A stretch of DNA of 64,000 nucleotides, from NCBI GenBank assembly GCA_022457155.1, contig JAJGOT010000016.1, positions 1,130,001 to 1,194,000 of the forward strand, read 5' to 3'. Below, piece after piece: positions 28,730 to 40,077 of the stretch. The stretch is from Cladopsammia gracilis. Its lineage: Eukaryota > Cnidaria > Anthozoa > Scleractinia > Dendrophylliidae. A program made the position numbers and the translations under genes. Under the pieces are notes generated by a model that was given only the letters and a program-made list of their open reading frames with translations, did no database searches and was not told where the DNA came from. How positions within the stretch are numbered: position 1 is the stretch's first letter; each line of letters starts with the position of its first letter.

Positions 28730-29929
28730 GCTCAGATTAGCAAAATTATTCCACAATTGCCTATAAATTTAGCTCATATTATATTAGCTCATATAGTATA
28801 TTAGCTCATATTGGTTCAAACTGATATGTAGTTCAAGAAAAAAGTTGAAAGCAAAAAGTTTCCTTGTTATATAGAGCACCAGTGTCTTCCCAGAGTAAAT
28901 CCATGCAGAGGAATCGACTCAGGTGCAAATAAAATTTTGTGCATGAAATTTGACCTAATTAATTATGCAAACATGATACGTGAAATTTTGGTTTCCTGTC
29001 GCAACAAAAAACACTTTATCCGCCAGACATCTTTCCAAAAGTAAGCCAAAACATTTATTCGAAGCAATAAGCAGATTTCAAAGGTAAATATCCCGTCTAA
29101 ATATCATAATTGCCTTTTGAGTTACCTTAGAGTATGACCGGCCGTACGTATGTTTACATGTACACTCGACCAATTCTTCAACACCGCTCAACTGTCAAAG
29201 TCAATTACTTCGATTTTTCGCTAGAACTGATCAATTTCAGATTCTTTATCGCTTGACATTCATCCATTGTTGCTGTCTTCCATTATACAAACGCCAAAAC
29301 GTCGTTTGGGTCGACACGGGAGGATCTCCGCGGCGAAGAAATCAGCTTTGTTTTTTTTTTTAAACCCCGTCATGTAGTTGAGTAGTGAGCTGTCCAGCTC
29401 AAACTCGCTCAGTGATTGGCTTAGAATACTGTCACGCTTCCCTCCCTCTACCCTCTCTCCTGAAAATAACGCAAACTTTTCCGAATTTCATCGTTCCTGA
29501 AGGAACGATATATTTTTATGGACGTCCTGCAAGAACATTAAGCAGTACTTCCGTTGTTACACGTATGGCAGTACATGTATTGCATCCAGCATGAAATATT
29601 TGAGTCTCCATCATGACTGCAGTTTTGTAGAGAACGGCGGATGCAAGTGATTTTTGATATATTATTTAAGCAAGACTTGAGTTTCGGTTCTTTGGTGGTT
29701 TCTCCCATGTGAAGCAGCCTGGAAGACACCACTAGCTCTAAAGGCACAAAAATTAACTAAGACTCAATTTTTGTATTTCGCGCGCATCTCAAACCAATTG
29801 AGACGTTTATACACACAGTTTAATACCGGCCACGCTCCAAGCGTTAGGAAAGGTTTTATCAGGAAATACTTTTGTGCATAGTTGATCTTGTCAATGAACG
29901 TGTCAATATTTGTGGGTTAAAGGTTTTTA

Positions 29930-30490
29930 TTTATGAATCTTGAACGTCTCATGGGGAGCAAAGCTGTCTTTGTAACAAAGGAAAGAAGGCTCGATTGTTG
30001 ACGCAACAGGCGATATAATTTTTGTAAACGCGCGCGCGAGAACCTCGCGGGCACCACCTTCCCTTCCCTAGAAATTTTGCCCTGAATTTTCTGGAATTTG
30101 TCAGTGATTCGTAAGCCACTGAAGACCACAACGAAAGGAGTGTGATTAAACTTAAATAAGACTGAGCGGTGAAACCGCAAAAAAAATATTTCATGGATAG
30201 TCGAGCGGGTGATTACGCGAGCACGAAAGTCGCCTCTTGTGGACATTACATCTTTCTAATTTCTCACGACCAAGCTTAAAATATACAATCTTTCTTTCTT
30301 TGTTACCATATAAATAATGTTGCCAGTTACATAAATATAAGGCAATGTCAGAAATATAATTCCAGGCAATATAATTCCAGTGATTTCTGACTGCCGGCTT
30401 ACAAGTTTGCTCAAGTTTCGGTTCTTTGGTGAACCTCATCAGTTGCTCCCATGTGAAGCGACCTTGTATATATACTAGCTTTAAAGGCGA
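29930..30490. repeat. dispersed repeat, copy 2
   Basis: Direct relative of 25860-26500 (same block order, see that entry). It contains the CGCGCGCG run at about 30030. Confidence 0.7.
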
Positions 30491-31310
30491 GAGATTTTTT
30501 ACTTTATTTGACGTTTGCACGCATTTCAAAACACACATTTCTATTCCTGCCGGCAGCATGCCACGCTCCAGGCGTCTTGCCGGGAAAGGAAAGGTTTTAT
30601 CAGTTTTATTAAAGGCGAAGCATTCATTCATTCTTTAAAAAAAATTGAGGAAAATATTAGAAATTCAGATCACGCTTCGCGTGTACGAGGCTATCAAGTT
30701 AATCTGGTTGATAGATCTAGAGCCCTCTCAGAATTTAGATTCACAGAGAGAAGTTAGCACTCCAACAATGCCTTTTGTCACACAGCGGAGTCCGCCATCT
30801 AGTTTATCAAAATTACTCCACAAATTACACTGTTTCTAAAATTTGATCTAATTTCACTACACGTTTGTACATTTTGGTTCAGATTATATTCACTTGGCGT
30901 TTTCTGGTTTGTTTCCGATTCAATTACATGCTCCGTGACATTGAAACAGATTATGACACCTTGCCGGTCTCAAAGGGGAAGAAACATGGTGCGTCTTAAG
31001 CTGAGGTATGTAAGGAATGCTAGGAAATTTTCCTAGCATTCCTTAGCGGTACTTACAGTAGAAGCCGTCTGCGTTCTCCCATGCTATAATATGAAACTGA
31101 CACATTGCATAAACCAAAACGAAAGCAAAAAACAAACAGAACAAAAACGGGCAATAAATATATAATTACAATTTTCATTTTGGTTGGAATTTTGTCACAA
31201 GAGCTCATAAGTGTAAGTAGCCAGAATGTTACGCTTTCAATTACAATGGCGACAATGTGTGTGTACCTTTGCGTACCCTTTCTTATTGCTTATTTTGTTT
31301 CTTTTTAAAG

Positions 31311-31444
31311 GTTTCAACCTGCTGTTAGATCGCGTATCCGTGCAGGGAATGCGTAACACCAGCAGATCGGTATCTCAGTATGCCTTAAAAGTCAGCACTG
31401 ATAACAATAACTTCAATGAAGTTCTTGAAGGATCGCGTCCCAAG
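31311..31444 (+). CDS. host gene exon 3: discoidin domain, middle third
   Basis: Acceptor TTGTTTCTTTTTAAAG, 134 bp, donor GTAAAC. It enters with two bases completing the Gly codon begun at 24737 and leaves in phase 0. It encodes FNLLLDRVSVQGMRN followed by VSQYALKVSTDNNNFNEVLE. V-x-VQG and the YxLxVSTDxxxFxEV pattern are the central strands of F5/8C domains (V-x-G-V-x-TQG, then SYKVSYSxDG). Phase and domain order agree exactly with the flanking exons. Confidence 0.82.
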
Positions 31445-32522
31445 GTAAACCAACAATCAAATATTAGTTTGTTTTTTCTTCATGTCTATTTGTTGATTTT
31501 AAGAGAACAACCTCTATTAACAGCCACCTCCCCATAATAGCCACCTCTCCACAACGGCCAGTTAACAAATTGACCGCTTTTTTCCGTTATCTGTAATCTT
31601 ATTTACCATAGAAATGACGTCATAAAATGTTCAAAACTCAAGTGGAACCACGAGCCGTTAGGCGAGTGGTTTCACTGCCAAGTTTTGAACATTTTATGGC
31701 GTCATTTCTATGGTCAATAAGAGTACAGACCACGAAAAAATGTGGTCAATTTGTTTTTTACAATAACAAACTTGAATACCTGCGAGCGCAGAGCGAACGA
31801 GTTTGCGAGAATCATTTTAGAAAATAACGATAAGTTAAACAACCTAACACTGACAAACTGCTGCTGCGTGGCGAATAATTAAAGCCTTAACTTTTTTTGG
31901 GAATAAATTATGTAAGGAAAAAGGCTCACACAAAAATTCTCTTCAGCCTAAATCATCGTTAGAATCTTTTAATATTAACACAGAACAACAAAGAGCCGTT
32001 ATTCAGCAAATTTTTAGAGAATCGCGCTCGGCGATAATCGCAAAATTGAGCACAATTACCGCACACAAAGTCAAATATAAAATTACTAGGCACAGTTTAC
32101 AAAGCTAACCTTTTCAAATTTGAAATGTCTTCGAATAATCAAATGAATCTTTGTTCCAAGTTGTTTTCGGACGCTGGCGACTGATTCCGCCGTTGATGGA
32201 TTTTCCCGTGAACGTACGACAAGTTGTTTGTCCGTTTTGCTTCGCACTTAATTTTTAACTGACGAGAGAACATTCTTCTCATTGAAGAATTCCAGTTTTA
32301 AATGCATTTAAAGTTTCACAAAACTCACCGCGCATTACGTTACCTATTACAACATTTTCATTGTCTATACTCTTATTGACCATAGAAACGAGCCAAACAG
32401 CGCGCGGGAATTCACACAGTTACTGTAAAATTTTTCTTGTCCCGACTTCTCATTCACTCACTCAAATCCTCTAATTGATAACCTCCCCATAATGGCCACC
32501 TCTGATCATTGTAGAGAGTTTC
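31445..32522. other. intron 3, left part
   Basis: No gene. It contains a hairpin at 31605-31715 and short CACCTCCCCATAATRGCCACCTCT repeats (around 31527 and 32484) of an older interspersed repeat into which element 2 inserted. Confidence 0.6.
31605..31715. repeat. inverted repeat (hairpin), arms about 40 bp
   Basis: ACCATAGAAATGACGTCATA and AAATGTTCAAAACT are mirrored by AGTTTTGAACATTT and TATGGCGTCATTTCTATGGT, with a 30-bp central loop. Confidence 0.75.
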
Positions 32523-33015
32523 AGTAGTATAGGTAGCTCAACCTGACACTTGACCAATCAGGAGCGAGTACATATCATTAGCATCTCATTTGCATCTCAT
32601 CGTGATCGAGGTGACGCCACGACCGCACCGCGGACCGGACCTATGAGCCATCTATGGGCCATCTATGGGTCATCTATGGACCACCTATGGACCTATGGGC
32701 CATCTATGGGCCATTTATGGATCACCTATGGATCGCGGCTCAGGAGGATGTACCGCTGACCGGAAGTGACTTTTTGGGATCGGGTATCGTAGGGGTCCCC
32801 AGATCCCGCTCGGTCAGAGAAGGGTGGGTCCCAGATCCCGCTCGGTCAGAGAGGAAAAAAACACACACAAAAAACACAAAATGCATTTATTAGCATGATA
32901 ATGAAACAAAAGCTATTTACAAGCGGGGACATGAGTTCAAACCCCGAATGGGAGAACGCCTCTAACAGGTGAGATCCTCGTCAGGTTGAAGCCAACTGAA
33001 GCCGTAAGGGAAAGT
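32523..33015. repeat. left terminal inverted repeat of element 2
   Basis: Three blocks match the right end inverted: the terminal 75 bp (through CATCTCATTTGCATCTCAT), AGATCCCGCTCGGTCAGA (32804, repeated at 32834), and 32880-33015 (AAGCGGGGACATG, GGTGAGATCCTCGT, GCCGTAAGGGAAAGT). The middle is diverged and holds a tandem CCATCTATGGG repeat. The inner block overlaps the 3' end of the polymerase remnant. Confidence 0.88.
32640..32735. repeat. tandem CCATCTATGGG repeats within the left terminal repeat
   Basis: About eight degenerate copies of an 11-bp unit CCATCTATGGG, itself an imperfect palindrome. They are absent from the right terminal repeat, so they arose or expanded on one side only. Confidence 0.75.
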
Positions 33016-33371
33016 TTTGAAACTGAAGTCATCGGCGAGGACGCGTTTGTCGTAGACCACCCGCCATCGTTATCTCTGCGGACGGTGGTCAACGTCTTGG
33101 TGTTCTTGTCTCTCCGGATGAAATGCGGGTTGGGCACGTCGAGGGTGCGCGGTTTGGGGAGAGGCGATCGCAGTTCGCGGAGCAGGGAATCTTTCATGGA
33201 TTGAAAATGAAGTTTTTGCTGCTCGCGAATGTTCAAGGTGAAACCGCGAATTTTCACTTTCGTCTTTCCCAAACGTGTCTTGTAGGCATAGTTTTTGGGG
33301 TCGCGGGATAAGAATTCACCGATGACATGGCGATTTCCTTTCCCATCGTCCAATTCGTTCGTCATCTCGCC

Positions 33372-34150
33372 TATGGTATTTGTAGAGAATCTGTTGCTTC
33401 ATCTTGAATATTCATGTTTTGTAATCCATTTTGTAATTCCCATGACCTGTATCCAAAATACAGTATTGTTGCTACTAGGAGAATCTCATGACACTTTCAC
33501 CATTGAGTTGTTATTTTTTCAACATCACTTTTCAGCAGCAGTAACCTCCTGTGATCTCAACCATTCAAGTGACTAGAAAATTGGCTTACCAATTATTTGA
33601 TATCCAGTATATAGAAGAAAAACTATAGCAGTATCTAAAGAAAACAGGTTAATTTAGCAGATAGCACTCACAAACTTCAACTGAATGAAATTTAATTGAG
33701 ACAATCAAAATAAACACAACACCATTGCATATTGTCCTGGACCCATGTCCACAACTGTACTTAATACACCCACTTTCAGACCAATTTTCCTTCTGACAAA
33801 AATTAATGAAGAAAAGTGGGGGGGGGGGGGGGGGTGGGGAGGAACGGCCTGAGGATCATTTGGTACCCAGTCCCATAGCAGTTACGGCGACACACAGCTC
33901 AAAACTAACCAGTACCAGCTCCCATTTATTTTATTTTAGGAAGACAGAGCACAAAGAAAGAGACTGGGAACGAAAATGTCTCAACTTTAAATTTTGGGGC
34001 TATTGCCAGCAAGCAAGCAACCCAACCAGTCCAGTCAAACCAGAAATTCCATCTCTCCCTCCCACATTGCTAAAATTTTGCATTGCGTCCTCCCCCGAGC
34101 TTCGCGAGGTTCTGCGAGACACGTATTTCTAGTTCATACTGCCATGGAAA
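33372..34150. other. unassigned insertion/replacement in the polymerase remnant
   Basis: This stretch separates the YEFHGCLWHG region from the C-terminal piece of the polymerase, where the palm domain should be. It has no polymerase similarity. It holds a run of about 15 G at 33820 and AT-rich DNA. It is probably another repeat inserted together with a deletion of the palm. Confidence 0.55.
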
Positions 34151-34268
34151 CACACGGGACCGACCGTGCCATAAACATCCGTGAAATTCGTACACGGTGT
34201 GGGTCGTCTCGTTGAAGCTTTTCACTTGATACCGATGGCGACCGACTTGGAGAGTGCGTTCGCCCCGG

Positions 34269-34453
34269 TTTTTTTTTTTTTAATTTATTCTGACTTTATT
34301 GACAAACAAAAAAATATTACAATGTGACATTTAAATTACACAACAATACAGACAATAGGATGAACAGATAAACATATAGATAATACATACATTCTACGAC
34401 TATATCATTTATTACCAACTATATTAACTCAAATAAAAGGGGTAAGTATCCAA
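34269..34453 (-). mobile_element. 185-bp retroposed fragment with 12-bp target duplication
   Basis: Begins with a run of about 12 T (a poly-A tail on the minus strand) and is flanked by CGTTCGCCCCGG at 34257-34268 and again at 34454-34465. The polymerase frame continues on both sides. The features fit a 5'-truncated LINE or a SINE inserted by target-primed reverse transcription. Confidence 0.88.
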
Positions 34454-35059
34454 CGTTCGCCCCGGTTGAATGCGTGCGCAATGACCCCTTGGGTTTGTTG
34501 GGAATTTTGCCATTCCAACCATTGGTAGGCTTTCAGGGATTGTTGTCCTCTTTTCCCATTCCATCCACAAGGGGGTTCCAAGGCCAGGGTGTTGGTGGGC
34601 AAGTGTTATTTGCGGTAGTACCGCATTCAGGCCGAGGCGATGGTGACGCATTTCTCCATGGGGTTGAAATCGGCTTTGGCGGCAAATTCCCGTTGAAAGA
34701 TTTCACTGCCGGCTTTGAGCACTTGCACATCCGAATGACAGTAGGCCACCATTTCCTCGTACAAATTAAAGTCGAGATATTGCACGGTTAGGTACCATTT
34801 GTCAAAGTTCTTTCGTAGGCCCGGTTTCATCCCCTCGGGATCGTAATAGCGGGCCTCGGGCCAAGGTCTCACGTACTCTTGATTGGTCTCGGTGTTGTTA
34901 CTGAAAGAAGCCTTTCTTGCTTTCCGTCAGATTGAACGTGGAGGCAAAGGCGGAGAGGGCAAAGGGGAGGAAACACAAACTGTCCTTGAATGTCAAGCGT
35001 CCGGCTTTCAGGCTCAAGATTTTGGACCCCACGCAAAATAGAGCGGTAATTTGGGCCGA

Positions 35060-35125
35060 GTTCCCTCGTCCTCGTCCTCGTCCTCGTCCTCTTCCTCGTC
35101 CTCGTCCTCGTCCTCGTCTTCCTCC
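35060..35125. repeat. CCTCGT hexanucleotide microsatellite
   Basis: About nine copies of CCTCGT with one CCTCTT interruption. On the minus strand it reads as an acidic Asp-Glu run; on the plus strand as poly-Ser or Pro-Arg. It lies between the polymerase remnant and the plus-strand genes. Confidence 0.9.
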
Positions 35126-35181
35126 GACTCGGTGTCGTTGGCGGCTAGGAAGTTTGGCGGGGGTTTGTCAAGGAGCGCTGA

Positions 35182-35658
35182 AGGTATTTTCAGTGGATCC
35201 ATTGGAAACCCCGCGTCAAGAAAGAGTCTGGTGGGAATGTTCATTGGACCCGTTGGGAGCCACGCCTTGTCGCCAAAGACAGAGAGAAAGAAAGAGAGAA
35301 AGAGTTGGAGCCTGAGACCCCCAGTGGAACAAGTTTTGGCGGGAAGGGTTCGTGGTGGCGGGGGACAAAAAACAATATCGCCTTCCCCGAAGAATTCAGA
35401 AATTTTAGTTCTCGCCCTCACTTGAAGGACGCCTATGAGGCGATGAAACAATTCCCCCATTGGAAAAATATCATTCATGCGGAGGCCTTGAACCGGTACC
35501 TGAAAGAGGAAGACCCTTCGTTGGAGATGTTGAAGGATGTGCAATGGTTGAAAGACAAGTACATTCCTGTCGATTCTACCCCAGCCATGGACTATTGGAT
35601 GCTTCGAGCCACCGAGACCTTGGCCAGTTCCGCGGAAGACGGGGTTGGATCGTTTTGA
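35182..35658 (+). pseudogene. hypothetical protein of element 2 (start lost)
   Basis: The frame is open from a TGA at 35179 to the stop at 35656. The C-terminal half is charged and helical: HLKDAYEAMKQFPHWKN, then LKEEDPSLEMLKDVQWLKDK and PAMDYWMLRATETL. No ATG lies before the conserved-looking part, so the start is probably lost or the 5' part is shifted. It is the first plus-strand gene of the element, just before the integrase. No family recognised. Confidence 0.45.
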
Positions 35659-35818
35659 ACATTCTGTTTTTTTTTTCATGTAAAAAAAAACTTTTCTAGG
35701 GTTGATTAAAAAAATTGCTTGTCGTGATCATTTACGGTGTGGTGTTTTTTTTATGACGATATAAGTCCCCTCCCCTGCCGCTTTTTTCTGAGTGCATTGG
35801 ATCCCACCGGTGGACGAC

Positions 35819-36868
35819 ATGGCATCGCTTGCCAACACCCATAAGCGATCCTCGGTCACCTGGGGAGAGATCTACGAATCCCCCGAGAAAGAATGCAGTT
35901 TAGGGGGTGTGCAACGGTTTGCCCAGCGGACGGGGTTGCCTTTGGCGCGGGCCAAGCGTGTCTTGGAAGGGCTCTTGAGTTATACCCTGCACAAACCTCG
36001 TCGGAGACGTTTTCCCACCACCCGGTGGCCGATTTGGTGGACGTGTCGACCTTGTAGAAATGGAATAAGGGGTACCGCTTCATTTTGACCGTCATCGATG
36101 TCTTGTCCAAGTACGCTTTGGCGGCGCCTTTGAAGAACAAGACGGGGAAAGCCGTGACGGAGGCCTTTGAATCGATTCTGAGAGGGAGCAAAGGACGACA
36201 ACCCTCGCGTTTGCAAACGGACGAGGGGAAAGAATTTTAGAACCAGAAAAGTTGTAAAGTTGTTGAAAGCGCGAGGGATTGCGCTTTTTCCCACGCTTGG
36301 GGATAGTAAAGCCGCCGTGGTGGAACGACGGAATCGAACGTTGAAGGAACGCATGTACCGCATGTTCCCCGCGCTGAATACGCTCCAGTACTACGATCGT
36401 TTGCCGCTGTTGGTCCGAGGTTACAATGTCACCCCGCATCGAAATATTGGCCTGCCCCCGAACAAAGTGACCCGCGCCAACGAACGAACCGTGTGGGATT
36501 GATTGTATGAGAAACGTCTTCAACAGCGGAAACGCCCGGCCCTGAAGTTGGGCGATCGCGTCCGTCTCAACAAGAAACATCGTCCTTTCCAAAAAGGGTA
36601 TTTGCCCGAATGGACGGAAGAAGTGTTCATCGTCCAACGCGTCCAACGAGGACCAGTCCGCACGTACAAGATCCAAGAGTGGGACGGGACTCCCATGGAA
36701 GGGACCTTTAACCAAGAAGATGTGCAAAAAGTCAACGTGCCGGACGATGCCGTGTTTCGGGTGGAAAAAGTGCTTCGAAGACGAGGGCAAAACGTGTTGG
36801 TGCGCTGGAAGGGGTGGCCCAGCAAATACGATAGTTGGATCCCCAAACGCAATTTGACCTCGCTATAA
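35819..36868 (+). pseudogene. integrase with chromodomain of element 2
   Basis: ATG at 35819 (MASLANTHKRSSVTW). The N-terminal domain ends in SYTLHKPRRRRFP, followed by a deletion/frameshift near 36016-36024. Catalytic residues are still visible: Asp in TVIDVLSKYA, Asp in RLQTDEGKEF, Glu in AVVERRNRTLKERM. The SH3-like segment LKLGDRVRLNKKHR and the chromodomain FRVEKVLRRRGQNVLVRW, then KGWPSKYDSW, close the protein. Breaks: TAG at 36055, TAG at 36238 with a shift beside it, and TGA at 36500. Same family and domain order as the element 1 integrase, but without a PLA2 domain upstream. Confidence 0.9.
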
Positions 36869-36927
36869 AGAGGGGCCGATCCCCAATTGTCCACGAGTCA
36901 TTTTGCAGTGGTTCGTTCGTCAACGTC

Positions 36928-37937
36928 ATGAATCTCGTGGTGCTCCTGAGTGATGTCTCCCCGGAATTTCCCAACAACACCTCGGATGCGTTCAAGGTAC
37001 GATTGGCGGAACCGCTCGCGTTGGAAGGGGATTGGGAAGTGGGGTTGCTTTCCCTATCCATCCCCGATAGCGGACGTACGTTGACGCACGTCACGGGGCT
37101 CGACAGGACTGTCATGTTTTTGCTGTCTTACACCCTGTTGGGGATACCCTTGATGACCAGACCATTCGCAACTACATGGTCACCGGCACTCATTTGCAAG
37201 ACGACCAGTTCATCAAGGATGGGGTAGATCTGATGTTCCCCATGATTCGAATCTTCGAGAGGGAAGCCTTTACAGAAACGCAAACGTCGGGACTTCGTTT
37301 GGAGAAGGCCCGTAGACCCACCTTTCGTTGGGAAGGACCGTCCTTGGTCGTGGAACATAAACTGTTGGAGAACATTCGACCCCAACCCTCCATGACCGAC
37401 CCTGCCGTTCGGTTGATGGTGAATAAAAAGTTGCCGGTGGGCATGGGGTGGTTGAACGCCGAGGGGTCGCAACTGGGGGAAATCTCCACTATACCCTCCA
37501 GTTCGACGAGTCCAACAGACATTCTATTTTATCAAGGAAACGGAACTGGGTGTGAAAGATTCTGACAAGGAAACTGATCTGGATAAGAAAAAGCTCTGGA
37601 AGAGGGACGAGGGGTATCTGTATCTCTCTCTGACCGTGAATTGGCACTTTGTGAATCTCAACGACGCCTTTGCCGAGTACGTGGGGAGTACGGGAAGACG
37701 CTTCTTCGTGTATACGGATCTGGTGGGAAACAATCGAATCAGCGGTCAACTCCACCCCTTGATTCGAGAAGCGCATTTTCCGAAAAGCGGAGAGGGGGTG
37801 CAGTATTTTGGGTCCCTTTACGACGGCCCTGGATCGATATAGTCGAAGTGCAACTGGCCGACCCGATCAGGACCTTGGCGCAAATGAGAAAAGGACAAAC
37901 GGTCGTCACCTTCTCGTTCAGAAAGGCGTCGGTATAA
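36928..37937 (+). pseudogene. minor capsid (penton-like) protein of element 2
   Basis: Start MNLVVLLSDVSPEFPNNTSD at 36928, then AEPLALEGDWEVGLLSLSIP, which is the usual N-terminal signature of Polinton penton-like proteins. Later parts are in other frames: VDLMFPMIRIFEREAF, AVRLMVNKKLPVGMGW, VNWHFVNLNDAF, and a C-terminal IVEVQLADPIRTL ending at 37937. Frameshifts near 37110, 37520 and 37830. It lies between integrase and the core-like gene. Confidence 0.8.
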
Positions 37938-38039
37938 AAAAGCCACCCCTCCCCCCTCGTCGACACTTATTGTCGGCGTGTTGGGAGGCAGTTTAACGCA
38001 TTATCATCCCCCCTCGATGAGAACGGGGACGGGGAAGGG

Positions 38040-38275
38040 GCAAGGGGCAAGGCGGAGGCGCCTTCACGCAAGACTTGATCAAATTGGCCACCCCGCTGCT
38101 CACATCCTCGCTGCGCGAGGGGAAAGCGTCGCTGGACAGAGGTCAATCGTGGCGAGAGGCGGGGAAAGCGGCGCTCGACGCATTCGGACTAGGTGGGAAA
38201 CGGAAAGCCCAGACGAGCAAGCAAGGGGTTTATAAAAAAGCGGCGAAACGAGCCCGAGACATTTTCGGTGAGTGA
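38040..38275 (+). pseudogene. core-like basic protein of element 2
   Basis: The frame reads GGAFTQDLIKLATPLLTSSL then REAGKAALDAFGLGGKRKAQ and KKAAKRARDIFGE to the stop at 38275. It is an Ala/Lys/Arg-rich helical protein. Its place between penton-like and major capsid genes mirrors 11587-11985 in element 1. The 5' end is shifted in a G-rich run around 38020-38060, so no start is assigned. A DNA-associated virion role is inferred. Confidence 0.5.
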
Positions 38276-38497
38276 AGAAAAAACAGCAGCTGCAGCACCA
38301 CGGTACACCCCCTGGTCGTTCAATCGCAATCGCGACCCCGACATCTGATGGGGAGGGGACAGTATAAAGTCCAGTCCAACGCGGCGGTTGGATCGCCCCG
38401 GACGTCACGCCTCCACCGGGGTATCGGCTCACAAGATACCTAAAAAGGACCAACACGCGTCGACGTCAACGCAGACACCCACGAACCTGAGAGCAAG

Positions 38498-40050
38498 ATG
38501 TCCTTGGAATTGTTTACGATTCCCACGGCAGACATTGCTCGGCAGGGGTATCGGATGGTCAAGTACAGCCCTTCTACCACGGGGAACCGACCCATTACCT
38601 TCACCGTGCAAGCGTTGGATGATTTTTGCGATTTGGATCGAAGTTAGTTGGAACTGGAACTGCGTTTGAATTCGGCCTCCACCAATGGCCTGGTGGCGGA
38701 TGCGAATGCCACCTCGGACGCCGACGACACCCGATGCCTGTACGCGGTCAACAACATTGCGCATTCGCTCTTCAAACAAATGATCTGCGATTCAATAGAG
38801 CCCTCACAAGCGAACAAACGGACACGTACGCTTACAAAGCTTTCCTAGAAACCATCTTGAATTTCAACCGAGATGAAGGAGAAACCATGCTGGCCGCTCA
38901 AGGGTGGGTGATTCAATTGGATGTCGTCCCTCGGATGGTTGCCGCCGAAGCCAACGACGACCTTCCTACCATGGCCGGATGGTTGCACGATTCGGTGCAT
39001 CCCCTGAAAACAGCCTCCGTGCGATTTCGCGGCAACGAAACCGTGACCTTCCTGTTCAAACCGCACCTGGAAGCCTTTCACACGGGACGCCTTCTCACCC
39101 CGGGGGTAGAAATGGTCTTGGAATTGTTTTGCAATTCCCCCGAATTTTTCATCTTTGGCACCAAGACGAGTTGCACGGAGGTGAAACGGATGGTGACGTT
39201 GGGGGCAGTACGCAGCTCTTACAAGGTCTTCTCTTATTTGCTGAGAAAACAATAGAACAAACAACACAACAATGGCTAACAATAGACCCTAGACCTAAAA
39301 ACAATAGAGCTGCATGATATACAGGTCCAATGAAATTAGAGGTTGTAAAGAGCTGCGTGGTATCTGTGACGTTGAGCCACGAGGATCTGAAAGTCACCCT
39401 GCATTTGTGCCGAGTGAGTTTGAATCCCACGGTGTACAGCACGCTGCAAACCGATCGAAAAAGCAAGCGACAAACAGCCAAGTACACGGTGGTGAGAAGC
39501 GAGATCCAATCCTTCTCCGGTTCGATGGTCGTACCACCAAATTCACAGAAGATAATGTGTTTGTGGGAAAAGTGCCCGATCGGATGATCGTGCCGTTGGT
39601 GGATAGTCGGGAGTTCAATGGAGATGTGGAATGATATCCCTTTGCTTTTCAAAAATTTGGGGTGACCCGCATTAAACAAGTGGTGGATGGCGAAGAATAC
39701 CGGTACTCCACGCTGGAGTTGAATGGAAATGACACTAGGAAAGATTTAAAGGGGTACCGTCGTTTCCTGGAGGCATGTGGACGGTATCAGCACCACGGTC
39801 CCTCCATGGTGAGACCGGAGGATTGGGGGCAAGGTGGACAATGTACGTTGTTCATGTTCAACAATACGCCCTCGGGCGTGGCGGACGACCCCGACTACCG
39901 AAACCCGAAACAAGCTGGAAATTTGCGCGTGGAAATTAATTTCCATGCTGCCTTGAATACCAATATCACCGTATTGGTCTGGGACGAGTTGAAACTCTAT
40001 TTGAAGTGGATGGCAACGGTGCTGTCCTGTATACCCTGCACCGTTAGCTG
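38498..40050 (+). pseudogene. major capsid protein of element 2 (F54H12.2 type)
   Basis: ATG at 38498 (MSLELFTIPTADIARQGY). The order of segments fits the double jelly-roll F54H12.2-like Polinton capsid: IPTADIARQGYRMVKYSP, FKQM region, DTYAYKAFLETILNF, MAGWLHDSVH, then KTKFTEDN-type sequence (TTKFTEDNVFVGKVPDRM, VDSREFNGDVE), and near the end LRVEINFHAALNTNITVLVW. Breaks: TAG at 38645, a frameshift near 38790, a 125-bp repeat inserted at 39241, a frameshift near 39510, TGA at 39632 and a shift near 39985. Capsid architecture clearly differs from the element 1 protein. It is followed by the protease gene at 27 bp. Confidence 0.87.
39241..39365. repeat. short interspersed repeat inserted in the capsid gene
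   Basis: Reverse complement of 5485-5600 (GAGAAAACAATAGAACAAAC to GAGCTGCGTGGTATCT). The capsid protein's coding sequence stops at its left edge and resumes after it in another frame. Confidence 0.8.
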
Positions 40051-40077
40051 AAGAAAACAAGAAGAAGGAAAAGAGGC

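Larger units (their letters stand above)
24738..31310. other. intron 2 (6.6 kb), repeats only
   Basis: No coding region recognised. Contents: a dispersed repeat in two direct copies (25860-26500, 29930-30490), a minisatellite (26690-28105), a 383-bp perfect-looking fold-back (28347-28729) and unassigned AT-rich DNA. Many short ORFs here do not resemble proteins. Confidence 0.6.
32937..35040 (-). pseudogene. DNA polymerase B of element 2, fragmented
   Basis: Readable parts, in order on the minus strand: a piece around ExoII/ExoIII (TFKDSLCFLPFALSAF; YEEMVAYCHSDVQVLKAG with the ExoIII Asp; CVTIASA followed by a TGA at about 34628), the insert region down to 34150 (YEFHGCLWHG, the same nuclease-like motif as in element 1), and a C-terminal piece 33365-32937 (MTNELDDGKGN, KNYAYKTRLGKTKVKIRGF). 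The ExoI region and all three polymerase motifs of the palm are missing, and at least two insertions interrupt it. The C-terminal residues run into the terminal repeat in a shifted frame. No activity is possible. Confidence 0.88.

Noticed and set aside
33806..34132. Plus-strand frame with poly-Gly start in the polymerase gap
   Set aside because: Begins in a G-run homopolymer and has no recognisable domain; opposite to the polymerase remnant.
35051..35425. Poly-Ser frame and opposite poly-Asp/Glu frame across the CCTCGT repeat
   Set aside because: Both arise from the microsatellite; no conserved sequence is attached to either in that frame.
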